Notes: generated from the letters alone by a model not told the origin. A stretch of DNA of 64,000 nucleotides from Dactylorhiza incarnata (GCA_033032865.1 JAWHQI010000262.1:1054001-1118000), one strand, 5' to 3'. Shown: positions 10,217 through 21,840, counted from the first letter of the stretch. Program-made: numbers and translations.

Positions 10217-11386
10217 TTACATAACAGTCACAACGTCTTAGGGCATGTGCCCTTGGGTGAGATCCAAAGCAAAAGCTTGTCGAGGTTCCTTCTGCTAAAC
10301 TTAATTGCCACTGCCACGTCTTCTTCCTTTCACCTGATGAGTCGTATGATTGTCCTGATGGACCATCCTATGAGGATACTGGGACCTGAAATGCCCTGGT
10401 TGATGGTAATGATAACAATTTCCTCAAAAAGGTTTATTACCCTGAGTAGGATATTGAGTTTGCTGAGTAGGCACTGCAACTGGAGACTTCTTCTCCTGCT
10501 TCTCATGAGGATGACCTTGCCCTCTGAACTTCTGAACGCCACAAAATCTGTTACATTTATGAGGAAACTTCTTCTTTTTGTCGAGCTTCTGGTCTAGTAC
10601 TGTCTGTGTAGAGGTCTCTCCTGATCTTTTCTGCTGGCTTTGAACTGCCATTTGGTCTACTTCCAAGGACTTGGCCAGCTCCACAATATGCATGAAATTC
10701 GATTGAGAAGCCATTATGAGTGGCTGCCTCAAAGAGTTTCGCAAAAGCTGATAAAAGTGCTTCACATTCGTAAAGAGAGTAATTGCCTGCAAATCAAGCT
10801 AGATGATAAAACTTTTGCCGATACTCCATCACCGAGATGTTCCCTTGTTGGAAGTGAAGGAATCTCTCTTGCAAGTCTTCTCTATCCACATCAAGAAAAA
10901 GTGATCCAGGAACACATCAGAGAATTCATCCCAACCAATTTTGGGGAGAAAACATCCTCAGAAAGTAGTCGTATAAACAGACATCCACCACTGTTGGGTA
11001 TAATCCTCAAGCAATATGACGACCAAAGTTACAATCATATTAACCGGGCACCTCATGCCCATAAGTAGTCCTGTCTCTGTCTAACCACTCTTCTGTCTGA
11101 GCTGCTGTCTCCATATCCTTAAAAGATGGAGGAGACAATCTCCTGAATACACTCATCCAGTCCGTTTGTGGAACCGATAACAAAGCAAGTCTTTGGTTTA
11201 AGGAAGCATAGAAATCTCAAGGATGGCTGAAAAAGTCTGTCCCATCTTAGTCTGATGGAACGGAGTAGAAGTAGTGGGTTGAACTGTAGGTATAGGTGGA
11301 ATAAACTCAGGAGGTACAGTAGGTTGTGAATCTCCTGGTATAGCAATAAGTGTACAAACACAGTTACCCTGAAGGATGTCTTCCAA
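10217..11386 (-). pseudogene. Gypsy-A gag, degenerate
   Basis: Pieces in several frames: 11386-11198 (N-terminal part, Pro/Thr-rich), then a gag core relic, then 10792-10424 with a basic region, and a CCHC-like knuckle near 10420-10350 whose C-to-Y changes spoil it (CYHYHQPGHFRSQYP). Many stops and shifts. Order and spacing fit gag upstream of the protease. Confidence 0.65.
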
Positions 11387-11652
11387 AATCTATGAATACA
11401 ATGAAAGGTCTGGTTTCACATGAAGGTTAAAGACAAATCTATTATCTGATTTTGAGAAAAATGGGTTGAAATTCTATGATCAACTTATAGGCCCACCAAC
11501 TTCCATGAAGTTCATCCTCAAACATGAAGAATCTTAGTATGCTTATGCTAGTAACTTCCATACTTGAAGATTATTAGGATAAAGATGAATGTAGGAGATA
11601 CTTCTTGTATAAGAGGCAACTTATAGCTGATCCTACCTGTGGTAGATACCAA
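11387..11652 (-). other. Gypsy-A leader and degenerate primer site
   Basis: No gene. On the minus strand TTGGTATCTACC (11652-11641) follows the LTR end. It matches the first half of the Met-tRNA primer site TGGTATC and then diverges. Confidence 0.6.
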
Positions 11653-12165
11653 TGTAAAATCCCACTCCTAAAACATGGAGAACAAATTTTATGCCAACTG
11701 CAATCATCCCACGGTGATTCCATACATCATGGCTACACACTAGCTCGTGACGCTTAACCTGCCAGCATAAATATCACAATCCACATCAGAGTATAAGTAA
11801 TGGTACAAATGTACATCAGAAGTCTAAACAGAAAGTAATACTAGCATAATCAAGTAAAGTCATCATAAATACACATACAAAGTCTCATACAGAAAGTAGT
11901 AAAGTCCAAACATAAGGGCTACACAAATAGATGCCCAAACATCGACATAAGTAAATTCAGTATAGAAAGATAATCTCTACCATACTCAAAGCCATTGGAT
12001 AATCATACAAAACTGTGTAAGTGTCTGGTAATAGGGGTGGTGCGGACGTCGTCCTAATAGCTCTTCTTCTACCTCGGTATGGGTTGAACCTTAGAGGAGA
12101 CACCCAGTACAGGCTTACTAGTCCCTACTCCTATTGTGTTTAACATTAAAATATTAGTTATTACA
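11653..12165 (-). repeat. Gypsy-A 5' LTR (513 bp)
   Basis: On the minus strand it begins TGTAATAACTAATATTTTAA and ends GGGATTTTACA, giving TGTAA/TTACA inverted ends. It has no coding sequence. The second LTR is not in the window, so its limits rest on the terminal dinucleotides, the adjacent primer-like site and the junction with Sire-B coding sequence. Confidence 0.75.
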
Positions 12166-14058
12166 ACTAAGTAAAATACTCCCGCCCCTTGGTTCTCCTT
12201 AGGGCACAAGGAAAATAGGGTCTCTTCAGGTCTTGGTGAGAAATGGGGTTGATCTGGAAGAATGGCTAGCTCAGGGAAGATTTTATTATGTAACCAGACT
12301 GTTGTTTTAGAAGTATATGCATTGACATCTGATATTTGCCTTTGAACACCAATATTTAATTGTTTAAATTGAGCAGCCCACATCATCTGGATTTCAGTCA
12401 ATTGATTAGCCAATACATCTGCCATCTTATCCTCCCACTTTTTGACTTCTATAGAGAGGGTTTGGATCACTTCTTCCTTAAACTTACCAACTTCATCAAT
12501 TATTTGAAAAGTGTTTTCTTCTGCATTTGAAGCTAGGGAATTCTGAGCATTTTTTACCTGGACTGCTTCATTCATAACTTGACGTAAGTTTTCAATTGTG
12601 TGGTCCATTGATTTGCCTCCAAGATGGACAAGCCTTTTAAGCTCATCAGTGTTAGCCTGAATTTCTGCAAGTCCCCTGCTTATCTCTTTTTCTAGAGCAG
12701 TGACTCTTGTATGCACTTCTTTGATGGAGTTCTCAAACTTCTCTCTTTGATAGTTCAACATAGCTTCAATCATACCAAGAAGAGAATCTTGAGAAAACTC
12801 TAGTACTGGGGGAGGTGGAGGAGGTAGAAAAGCAGTTCTCCAATCCTTAGGAATTTCTTTAAGAACAGCTGTATTGAATGCCTTTTGGGCAAAGGATGGA
12901 GCCTTATCCTCTCCCTCATTATCTTGCTCAAGCTGAGCAGCCTGTCCTTCTTCCACAGTAACATCTGGAGCATCACCATCCCCCTCAATGTCTGTTAGGG
13001 GTGGAGAGCTTCCTTTCACTGAGTCATCTTCATCATTAATATCTTCAAACTCAAGATCATCCCCTGAGCTTGTCACAAGGGCACTAGGGTTTTTCTCCTC
13101 ATCTTCATCTCCTACTACATCATCAACTATGTCTTCAAGAACAACTTCATTATCTTTCTCTGGTGGAGGATTACTTTCTGCAGCAACACCTACAAAGGAT
13201 GGAACAACATCTTCAGCAAGAATCTCTGGGACAACTGACCTTGGAGCTATTTCCTTAGCTAGAACTTCAGGAACAGCTGCATTCTGTGGAGCGGGGAGGT
13301 GAGCTGGAGAAATATTTTGATTTTACCAACTCCAGAAGGAGCAGGCTCCCCCTAGGCACTTGCACCTGCACCAACTAGCTTCTGAATTCTAATGTCCCAT
13401 CTTTGTATGGTGGAAACATATATCTTCTTCAAGTGGTGAAGAGCTACTCCCTTGAACATATCAAAAATTTCAGGATTGACCTAGTTCAGGTATAGGGAAA
13501 TGATCCTTGCAAGATTAGGAGCATTTTCACAAAAGAATGGATGCCCAGTCACATTTTTTTTCAGTAGACTACTGCTGACATTAGGCAGAAGAAATCTTCA
13601 GAGATATACCCTAGGCTTCTAGTCTTGCACAGGAAGACCTTGGCAATTATGTCTACTAACAGCTTCACTACTTCATTCATATTATGTCTTCTAACTGACT
13701 TCGATAATTTGTCTAATCCACAGTAAGATAAGGTTCTTGACCAGTCTTCATCTACAAGATCATCTTTAGTGCCCACTGTTGACATCTTCAGAAGTTTGGA
13801 GATTGATTTTGAAGTCATCTTGATTTTCAAGTTATTCACAGATGATTTTAGGACCCAACCTTCCCTCTTGACATTGCCATTCAAGAAAAATTCATCCACT
13901 TCCTTCAGCAGAATTTTGCAGGGGTGCTCCAAAACAAAGGAGAGGTCTGCTGCCTCTAGAAGAAGATACAAGTTGTGAAAGTCATATAAGATAGAGACTA
14001 GACCTGACCTTATCAATTCACTACCGATTCTGATCTTTGCTTTTGCTGGAGGAGCCAT
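12166..14058 (-). pseudogene. Sire-B env-like (ORF3) relic downstream of pol
   Basis: Two main open parts: 14058-13561 (165 residues, MAPPAKAKIRIG) and 13076 to about 12166 (from MTSSGDDLEFEDINDED). The second has an acidic N-terminus, a proline run, then about 150 residues with heptad-like spacing from about residue 105 to 240 (LNYQREKFENSIKEVHTRV), a likely coiled coil. Frames between them are broken. Known Sireviruses often carry an extra ORF here, called env-like without proof of function. I see no clear signal peptide or membrane segment, so a role in an envelope is not supported. Codons left of 12166 belong to Gypsy-A. Confidence 0.55.
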
Positions 14059-14520
14059 TGCATCGCGAGAAGAAGACTGTGCGGGAGAAGGATGTCGTGA
14101 GAAGATGAAGAGTCGCTAGGACTTTTCTCGGAAAAGGAACGTGTGAATTAAAGTATTCGAGAGATCTTATTTATATATATGTTTTCGATTTTGACGGTTA
14201 CAAAATTTAAAAAAATATAGGAATTTTAATATTGAGGTGCGTACCTATCTTTTCGAATTCCAGAGCAGTGAATAGAATAAAGGTCTGAAAAGTAAAAACT
14301 TCTTCTCGAGAAATAGATAAATATTTCTCGAGAGGCCTAGGAGTTTCTCGATAAAACATATCATTTCTCGAGAGACTCTGGAATTTCTTGGTAATCATTT
14401 TGATTTCTCGAGAAGATATATCATTTCTCAAGAAACTTCAAAATTCCTTTTTAAGGTCATTTCTCGAGAAGACATCATTTCTCGAGAAATTTCAGCTGTT
14501 TTCGAGAACTTTCAGTCAGT
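14059..14520 (-). other. Sire-B spacer with TTTCTCGAGAAA palindromes
   Basis: Between the pol end and the env-like ORF. From about 14290 to 14510 there are some nine copies of TTTCTCGAGAAA or close variants (for example TTTCTCGAGAGGC, TTTCTCGATAAA). The same motif forms an array in the Sire-B LTR at 28540-28985. No gene seen. Confidence 0.8.
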
Positions 14521-15684
14521 GACTTGAACTGATCTTGACATTTTCTGACCTTAGCTTCCTTGAAAGTTTGAAGAATTTAGGGTCTTGTGTGCTTAAATTG
14601 TGACTTGTTTAGGGCTCCATATTGAGCATCCCAAGTTATGTCTTGAAGAAAGAGAACTTGGTCTCATCCAGCGGCTTCGTGAAAATATCCACAACTTGCT
14701 TATCCGTTGGGACATAACTGAGGTTGATGTCCCCATTCTCCATATGCTCCTAGATAAAATGATATCTTAACTCAATGTGCTTTGTCCGGCTGTGAGAGAC
14801 TGGATTATTTGCAAATGTAATAGCGCCGGAGGTGTCGTAAGACATTGGGATGCCCTTGAACTTCATATTATAATCTTTAAGTTGATTCCTTATCCAAAGA
14901 AGTTGTGCGCAACAACTGCATGCAAAAATGTATTCTGACTCAGCGTTTGAGATCGCAACACAATTCTGCTTCTTGCGGCTCCAGGAAATAAGTCTCCTTC
15001 AAAAGAATTGGCATTTCCCAGAAGTGCTTTTCCTGTCATCTTTACTACCTGCAAAAATCTGCATCTGAAAAACCAATCAGCTTGCTGTCAATACTTCTTG
15101 GGTACCATAAGCCAAGATTTGGTGTACCTTTAAGCTATCTCAAAATCCTCTTTGCAGCGATATAATGAGATTCCTTAGAGTTCACCTGATATCTAGCACA
15201 AACACATGTAAAAAAACATTATGTCAGGCCTACTAGCAGTAAGGTAGAGCAAAGAGCCAATTAAGCTTCTGTACTTGGTTTCATCGAAAAGTTTACCTTT
15301 CTCATCCCTGTCCAGAGACATAGTTGAACTCATTGTTGTCCTCATAGAGGATGCACTTTCCATTCCAAATTTCTTTATCAACTCCTTTGTAAACTTTGTC
15401 TAAGAGATGGAAATTCCATCTTCAGATAGCTTCACCTGAAGTCCTAAGAAATATTTCAGCTCACCCATACTGCTCATTTAAAACTTCCCTTGCATAAGTT
15501 TGGAAAACTTCTTGCAATGGTTGTCATCCATAGAGCCAAAGATAATATCGTTGACATAGATTTGCACTAGCAAGATCTTGCCTTTTACTTTCCTAAGAAA
15601 TAATGTCTTATCTATCTTTCCTCTTGTAAATTTGTTCTCAAGAAGAAAGTTAGATAGCGTCTCATACCAAGCTCGAGGAGCTTG
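14521..15684 (-). pseudogene. Sire-B reverse transcriptase C-terminal part and RNase H, degenerate
   Basis: From the CACTA junction leftward: APRAWYETLSNFLLE, then LVQIYVNDIIFGS, where the usual Tyr-Val-Asp-Asp reads YVND. A stop at 15478 follows, then KYRSLIGSLLYLTASRPDI (15193-15381). RNase H traces follow with stops and shifts, ending near 14640 with the TKPLDETKF-like end of copia pol. Confidence 0.82.
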
Positions 15685-16110
15685 CACTACAACAAACTGC
15701 ACTTATAGTAAGGACCTAATTCGTTACAATAAGTGCCAAAATTCGTTACAAAAACTCTTTGGTAACGAAAAAAACTTTAAGTAACGGTCCTCCTCTAAAG
15801 CTCGACGCTAAAGGTTATTGTAACGAATGTATGCATGTCGTTACAAATAAAGTAATTGTAACAAATGATACTTTCTCACCAAAAAGAGATTCTTCCTCAC
15901 AATAAATTGGTCACAATAAATATTATTTCGTTACGAATGTTATTTTTTTCTCACAAAAAAATAGTTATGATTAAAACTATTTCGTTACAACTGTTTTTTT
16001 TTTCCTCACTAAAAATAAAATAACTTCGTTACAATAAAGTATAATAAACATTATTTCGTTATAATAGATTAAACAATAGTAACGAAAAAATCGTTACATT
16101 TGTTTTCCAT
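15685..16110. repeat. CACTA left terminal inverted repeat and subterminal repeats
   Basis: TIR at 15685-15702, followed by many copies of TTCGTTACAA, GTAACGAA and GTTACAA in both orientations, interspersed with T-rich stretches. Mirrors the right end. Confidence 0.88.
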
Positions 16111-17147
16111 TCTTCTTACTACAGCCAATTCATTTATATATCAAAAATATTCCATTTCTATTTTGTGTTCCTGAGATTTTATTACAAATAATAATCTTGA
16201 AAACACACATATATTTAATATTTCGTAACAAGATCAACATGTATTTATTCACACCAAAAATTATTACATAGAGTACAAGTTATTATCATCTCTTCTAAAA
16301 TAATACAATATTACATTACAAGATCAACATGTTTCTAATAAATCTTTCGTCATTTTTCGAAAAATGAATCGTCCATCACTTTCTGACTAATGAATCTTTC
16401 GTCACTTGCCGGTCAATGCTCGAGCACCCTAAAAATAAAAGAGAGCAATTAAGTTCACCCTACAAATAAATGAGAGCAGAAACCGCAATTGATTTTAAAG
16501 TATTAGATAAATGAGTAATGCTAGTCAAATTAAAGCAAAGAGAACATCAATTAAATGTTGATGGATAGATTAATGCAAATAAGTATCCCAAATAATATGT
16601 TTGTCCATCAAATATTCAACAATAAGTAATACCAACTTGAAACAATAATTTGCATAAGCAATAAGCAGACTGGGACTGATCGGTTGCTGAATTAAGTGGC
16701 TTCACAGTACTATGATTTTAATTTTGCACAAATTTTAGAATTCTTAGAAGGAGCCTACTGTAATGGAGGGTCTCCGGTGGACCTTGGGGCTGCTGTGGTA
16801 GGACTTTGGGCTGGTGGATAGGTTAAGGAGGGGAATTTCAGTGGCCTGGGGAGTAATCGCGTAGAGGGGTGGGCTGTAGCATGGAGGAGATTAGGTTAGG
16901 GAAGAGTTTCAAGTGTTGGGAGATCCTTTGAAGGGTTCTGGATAGAATATGGGAGGCCATTCTGGGCTTGGGATGGTTGGTTGTGGGCAGGAAGGGGATA
17001 ATTGGGTCTTGGAGATTGTCGGTTAGGAGTTTGGAGGGGAAAACAATTGGGTGAATTATACTAGCTGTTGACATGTCACAGTTGCACACACAACACTCAG
17101 CAAAGATGCACACACAACACTCACACCAAAGAGTTTGTTGCTTCTGC
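16111..17147. other. CACTA interior, no recognisable gene
   Basis: AT-rich to 16740, then a moderately G-rich stretch (16740-17060) open on the minus strand from 17113 to 16838 for 91 residues. That product matches nothing I recognise; it may be a gene scrap or chance. Confidence 0.4.
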
Positions 17148-17230
17148 CACTACTAGAAAAGTGACTTTTGGCCAGGGCAATTTGCCCTGGCAAAAGGTCT
17201 AAAACCGTGGCTAAAAATCACATATTTGAT
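17148..17230 (+). repeat. Possible second CACTA-type end nested in the CACTA element
   Basis: CACTACTAGAAAAGTGAC at 17148 looks like a CACTA terminus, followed by a hairpin (CCAGGGCAA / TTGCCCTGG, 17174-17191). A facing end, CTTCTTGTAGTG, ends at 21373, with GTCGTAAAA-type repeats to its left. The flanking three bases differ (TGC and CAA), so the pairing of these two ends is not supported. Confidence 0.35.
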
Positions 17231-17569
17231 GCACGAGTGGTGTACAAATACACATTATGAACTTCCTCATAAAACGATGCTTTTCCGAACATAAAACCAC
17301 ATATTCACTTTTTAAAGACACACACACACACATCCCCCAACTACTGTAAAAACAGCACAATGCTGCCATTTTTATCACCAAATTCCACTGCATTAATCAG
17401 CTACCTAAAGCTTACTGCACACAGCACTTAACAACACACAAACACGCAATTTTAAGTGCACTTCATGATGGAACACACACTAGCAGCATCAGACATGGAT
17501 GATATTATGATTTTGAATTTATGAATATTTAGTTTATGCTTTAGGCCTAAGGAATTACCTGTTGACAAC

Positions 17570-18255
17570 CTTCTACAACAAAATTGAGAAGAAGAGAATC
17601 TCTTGATCTTCATTAACCTAAGTTGTTATCCACAAGTTAGCAAGCATTAGTTTCCAAAAAAAAACTAAAATAATATGTTTTACCTCTCACTGCTGACTCC
17701 CTTGAAAGGGTTAACCGGAGAATTATTCACCTCCTTGGCAGCAGCAGGCTGTCTCTAAGGGTAATGAGCTGCAGCAGGCTATCTCTAAAGGAAATGCATA
17801 GCATCCCATCCCCTGAAACCAAAAACATGGTTGTCCTGATCATTAGAACACATTTCCGCCTTCAGTTTTTTAAACTATATGGAAGTGACGGATTTGTTCA
17901 TCTGTCTGGGTTTGCTGACATAAGTTGTTTAAAAATCTAAACACGCAAGCTAAAAAAGCATTTAAAATCTTCTGAGTTCCATTGAGTATGACTTTTGCTC
18001 TTCTTTAAGTGTGAGAATAGACATCCTATCCCCTGAATCATGCCTGTGAGTTGTTCTTATTAGAACAGAGAAAAGCTTTGAATTTCTTGGCTCTAATGGT
18101 GGCATGGGCTGTTTATAATGGAAAAAGAAAAATTAGAGTATTATTATAAACATAGAACTTAGCATTTTCCTTACTTGAAGAGAAGCGTGACAATTCAGCT
18201 CATTTGCAGCCATCATATCTGCTTCAATGCCATAGGCTCGGCGTCCAGGATAAAC
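17570..18255 (-). pseudogene. Possible captured host-gene fragment inside the CACTA element
   Basis: On the minus strand 18255-18175 is an 81-base block in phase with AG before it and GTAAGG after it, reading VYPGRRAYGIEADMMAANEL and seven more residues. Farther on, TTTGGTTTCAG precedes another block near 17815, and CAACAGGTAATT near 17555 resembles a donor. CACTA elements are known to capture gene pieces. I cannot name the gene, and the other blocks contain stops, so only the 81-base block is a fair exon candidate. Confidence 0.35.
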
Positions 18256-19110
18256 CTTCATAAACAGTTACTTCTCAGAAAATGTAACAGAGCTGTAATG
18301 TTACTAAGAAATTACTTTCTCTACATATAAGTTTTTAAGATTTTGTTTTTGAAACTCAAAAGAATTTCAATCTATCTTGTTAAAAAAATCACCAAATAAA
18401 TGCTCCACATCACTCTTGCAAGATTTACATTCTTATAATTTTACGCACTTAGGAATTAACTTTAAAAATTCATATTTACATTCACACATGGTATGGAATA
18501 AACATTCACTAGAAAAAATGTTAAGAGGCTGTTTAATCCCTCAACAGAGAATACATGATGAACTTGTTCTAAATGAACTTACTAGTTCAATTAGAATACC
18601 ATCATTCTATTTGATGCACCATAAACCATTTTGTAGATTATGTGCAAATATTTCTTCACATGTGGAATTCCATAGCAAGCTTTTGTTTACCAAAAAAAAA
18701 CCTTGAGTCTTCTGAATTTAAATAAAAAAGCTTATAAATTAGAAAAATGAAACATAAAACATCATTTGCATTTCTCAGAAAAATATGCTTCCTTCTAACA
18801 TCACTTCCACTGCCTCCCTCTATTTTGATGTGTATTCACTTTGATGCTAGTAAGTCAAATATTATTGATGTATGTTGAGGAATCAACTAAAATCCTAGTT
18901 CCCTAGAGAACAGACGGTAAAGAAATTGATGCTAATGAAATCTCCAGACCTAGCACTGATTCAGGAGAAATTGATGCAAATGAAATTGATGATAAGGATG
19001 ATGAAGAAAAACCTAAAAAATACCTAACTTCGCCCAGTGCAAAAAGAAATAGGCAATAACTTGAAGAAAAACTGAGAAAAAATCTGAATCACAGAAAATA
19101 TAAATTGTAG
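18256..19110. other. CACTA interior, no recognisable gene
   Basis: AT-rich sequence, possibly intronic remains of the fragment to the left. Short repeats GAAATTGATGCTAATGAAAT around 18920-18990. A 109-residue ORF at 18377-18706 matches nothing I know. Confidence 0.35.
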
Positions 19111-19120
19111 GATAAAATAA

Positions 19121-19570
19121 TTGAGTAAAAACTGGAAGAAAACTGGGATTTATTCCGAACTAGAAGTAAAAAAAATGAGATCTATAGGCATACCGAGTGG
19201 GAGTTCTTCGTCCAGTGCAAGAAACGGGTCCGACGGAAGAGGATCGGGTTTCGGCGTGGTCGTCGGCGGGGAATCTGCGAGGTCGGTGGTGGGGAAACGA
19301 CGAGGTCAGCAATGGAGTATCAGAGAGATTGGGTTTCATGAGGAGATCGCTGAAGCGTATGCGGAAGCGGCATCGTGAGGAGATCGATGAAGTGGCAATG
19401 TGAGGAGATCGCTGAAGCGGCGGCGTGAGGAGATCGCGATGACCTAAGGGAAAGAGTGGGTAGAGGGTCAGGAGCAGATGGCGATAAATGTGAATATTTA
19501 TGGCTTTGGATTGGAAGCTGAGAGAAATGAAATTATTGGAGGGAAATAAATTTTCCCTCCACATATATTT
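19121..19570. other. GC-richer block inside CACTA with short tandem repeats
   Basis: GC-rich against its AT-rich surroundings, with three tandem copies of TGAGGAGATCGCTGAAGCG-like units at about 19338-19436. Open in several frames, including 134 residues on minus (19564-19160). It could be the 5' end of a captured gene read on minus, or a repeat-derived island. No product recognised. Confidence 0.35.
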
Positions 19571-19849
19571 TTACCTTAAATAATTATAAATGAAATTTTG
19601 AAAGCAATATTTTGCTTCTAATTAGCTAAATTTATTGGATAGAATTTCATGCTCGAGACAAAAAAATGCGATCCCGAAAAAATGTGCTTTGGTACAAGAT
19701 GTTCTTAAGCGAAAAATGTGTGCGTGGGCAAAATTGTGCTCCCGAACAAAAAAATGTGCGCATGCGAAACCGCGCCCGGGTGAAAAATGAGTGTGGAGTC
19801 AAAAATGCGTGTCCGGGCGAAAACGCTCTCCTGGGAGACCATGTGTGTG

Positions 19850-20006
19850 ATTGTATGTATGTGTGTGTGTGTGTTTGTGTGTGTTTGTATATGTTTGTAT
19901 GTGTGTGTGTCTATGCGTGTCTGTATGTGTGTCTGTGTGTCTGTGTGTCTGTAAGTATGTGTTTGTATGACTGTGTGTGTGTGTGTACGTGTGTGTGTGT
20001 GTGTTT

Positions 20007-20045
<39 letters not shown>

Positions 20046-20165
20046 TGTGTCTATGTGTCTATGTGTCCATGTGTGTATGTCTATGTGTCAATGTGTGTGT
20101 ATGTGCATGTGTATGCGCGCGCGTGTGTGTGTGTGTGTCTGTGTGTGTGTCTGTATCTCTCTCTA

Positions 20166-20201
<36 letters not shown>

Positions 20202-20580
20202 TGTGTCTGTATCTCTGTGTGTGTGTGAGCGTGTGTGTGTGTCTGTGTCTGTCTCTCTATCTCTCTCTCTCTCTCTCTCTCCCTCTGTGTGTGTGTGTGT
20301 GTGTCTGTATCTCTCTCTCTCTTTGTGTGTGTGTGTGTGTGTGTTCGTGTCTATGTGTGTGTGTGTGTGTGTGTGCGTGTTTGTGTCTGTGTCTGTGTCT
20401 CTGTCTCTGTCTCTATGTGTGTCTGTGTCTGTGTCTGTGTCTGTGTCTGTGTTTGTTTGTGTGTGCGTATGTCTGTATTTGTTTGAATGTGTGTTTGTGT
20501 GTGTGCGTGTATGTGGTTGTATATGTGTGTCTATGCATTTCTGTATGTTTGTCTGTGTGTCTATAAGTATGTGTTTCTAT
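19850..20580. repeat. Large compound TG/TCTG/CT microsatellite
   Basis: About 730 bases almost wholly of TG, TCTG, TATG and CT steps on the plus strand, including long (TG)n runs near 20000-20040 and 20168-20200 and a (CT)n run near 20255-20282. It creates ORFs of up to 314 residues in all three plus frames that are only Cys/Val/Ser repeats and should not be called genes. Confidence 0.95.
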
Positions 20581-20704
20581 GTCTATGTGGGTGGTTATAT
20601 AACTGAATAAAATTTATTATTAATTACTATTATAATTAATTAAATTAACATTAATACTCCGACAGCGACGGTATCTCCACCCAAACTAACAGTGCATATA
20701 TAGG

Positions 20705-20935
20705 AAGCGCTCGTGCCCCGCACGACATTACCCTCGCCTCAATAGTGTCCCAGCAAGATGACGCTCCTGCAGTTCGCAGACCCCTGTGCGCGAAAATACC
20801 CATGCCATAATAGTACCACATGTCTACGACGATCGCGCACGGGGGTTTGCGAGCTGTAGGAGCGCCATCAGTTGATCGAGCGTGTAACAGGGCAATATCG
20901 AGGCGGGGGTACTGTCGCGCGGGTAACAGGGCTTC
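20705..20935. repeat. Long imperfect inverted repeat in the CACTA interior
   Basis: Inner arms 20757-20793 and 20833-20869 match in reverse complement at 32 of 37 positions, with a 39-base loop. The pairing extends outward with lower identity to about 20705 and 20935. A diverged third copy of one arm lies near 22685-22815. Confidence 0.8.
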
Positions 20936-21840
20936 CTGTGCACTATCAGTTGATCGAGCGTCCGAGAGCTAGCGGTTGAAATCGGGCGGAGGTAATTCTT
21001 ATTTAAAATATATATAAATCTTATTTAAAAAGTAATTTTTATTAAACCACATATTTTATTTCTTAATCGATAGAACTATTTTCATTAAACCACGTTTTTT
21101 CTAGCAATCGATATAACATGTGTTTTCATATTTTAAGTATATGTAAAGTTTTAGTAAAAATGTCGTAAAAATATAATATATTTAGTTGCGAGAAAAAAAA
21201 TAACAACTCGCTCCGTGATAGTGAAACGTAAACATATTATTTTTCATTACGATTTAATAAAAATATCGTAAAACATATTATCTTTCGTTGCATGTGTTTT
21301 ACAAAAAATGTCGTAAAATTAATATTCACGCTTTCTAAAACATGTATGATTATAGATGATTCTTCTTGTAGTGCAATAAGAATTCGTGGAAATTTTCCGA
21401 TTTGGCTATTTAGAGCTCATGTGCACTGTCGGGCAATGTCGAAGAGGGGGTATTGTCGAGCGGGGAACATGGGCCTCATGTGCACTGTTAGTTGATCGAG
21501 CTCCTGAGAGCAGACAAAATTGAGCGGGGGTAATTCTTATTTTAAAAAAACATAAATCTTATTTAAAAAGTAAATTTTATTGAACAACCCATTGTATTTA
21601 TGAATTGATTTGACATGTAAAGCACGTGTCATCCATCAATCAATATATATATGACATATATTTTCATTAAAATGCTAGCTCCCGAGCAAAAAATGTGTGC
21701 GCTGACAAATTTATTTATGCTCCCGAGCAAAAAAGATAGAGCTAGTGCAATGCGCGCGACTAAAAAAAAAACCTGTGCTCGGGAAATAAAACGCGCATCC
21801 GAGTGAAAAGCACGTGCTCGAGTGAAAAATGGGCGCTCGA
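20936..21840. repeat. Direct duplications and degenerate repeats in the CACTA interior
   Basis: A block at about 20940-21060 (AGTTGATCGAGCG, then GGTAATTCTTATTT, then TTATTTAAAAAGTAA) recurs at about 21480-21600, an offset near 540 bases. At 21670-21840 several diverged units resemble GTGCTCCCGAGCAAAAAATG, also present at 19650-19830. GTCGTAAAA repeats lie at 21150-21330. No gene. Confidence 0.7.

Larger units (their letters stand above)
9066..12165 (-). mobile_element. Gypsy-A: Ty3/gypsy (chromovirus-like) retrotransposon, 5' half only
   Basis: Read on the minus strand it runs 5' LTR (12165-11653), leader, gag, protease, then reverse transcriptase up to the Asp-Asp catalytic motif, where Copia-1 interrupts it at 9066. 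The rest (RT end, RNase H, integrase, 3' LTR) must lie left of the window. Its intact LTR terminus falls inside the 3' part of Sire-B, so Gypsy-A inserted into Sire-B. The bases ACTAA at 12166-12170 would be one target-duplication copy. The order protease-RT and the motif DLIFGMDWLAQHK support Ty3/gypsy; assignment to a chromovirus clade is inference. Confidence 0.85.

Noticed and set aside
19666..20610. 314-residue ORF and overlapping 199- and 83-residue ORFs
   Set aside because: They are translations of the TG/TCTG microsatellite; low complexity, all frames open.
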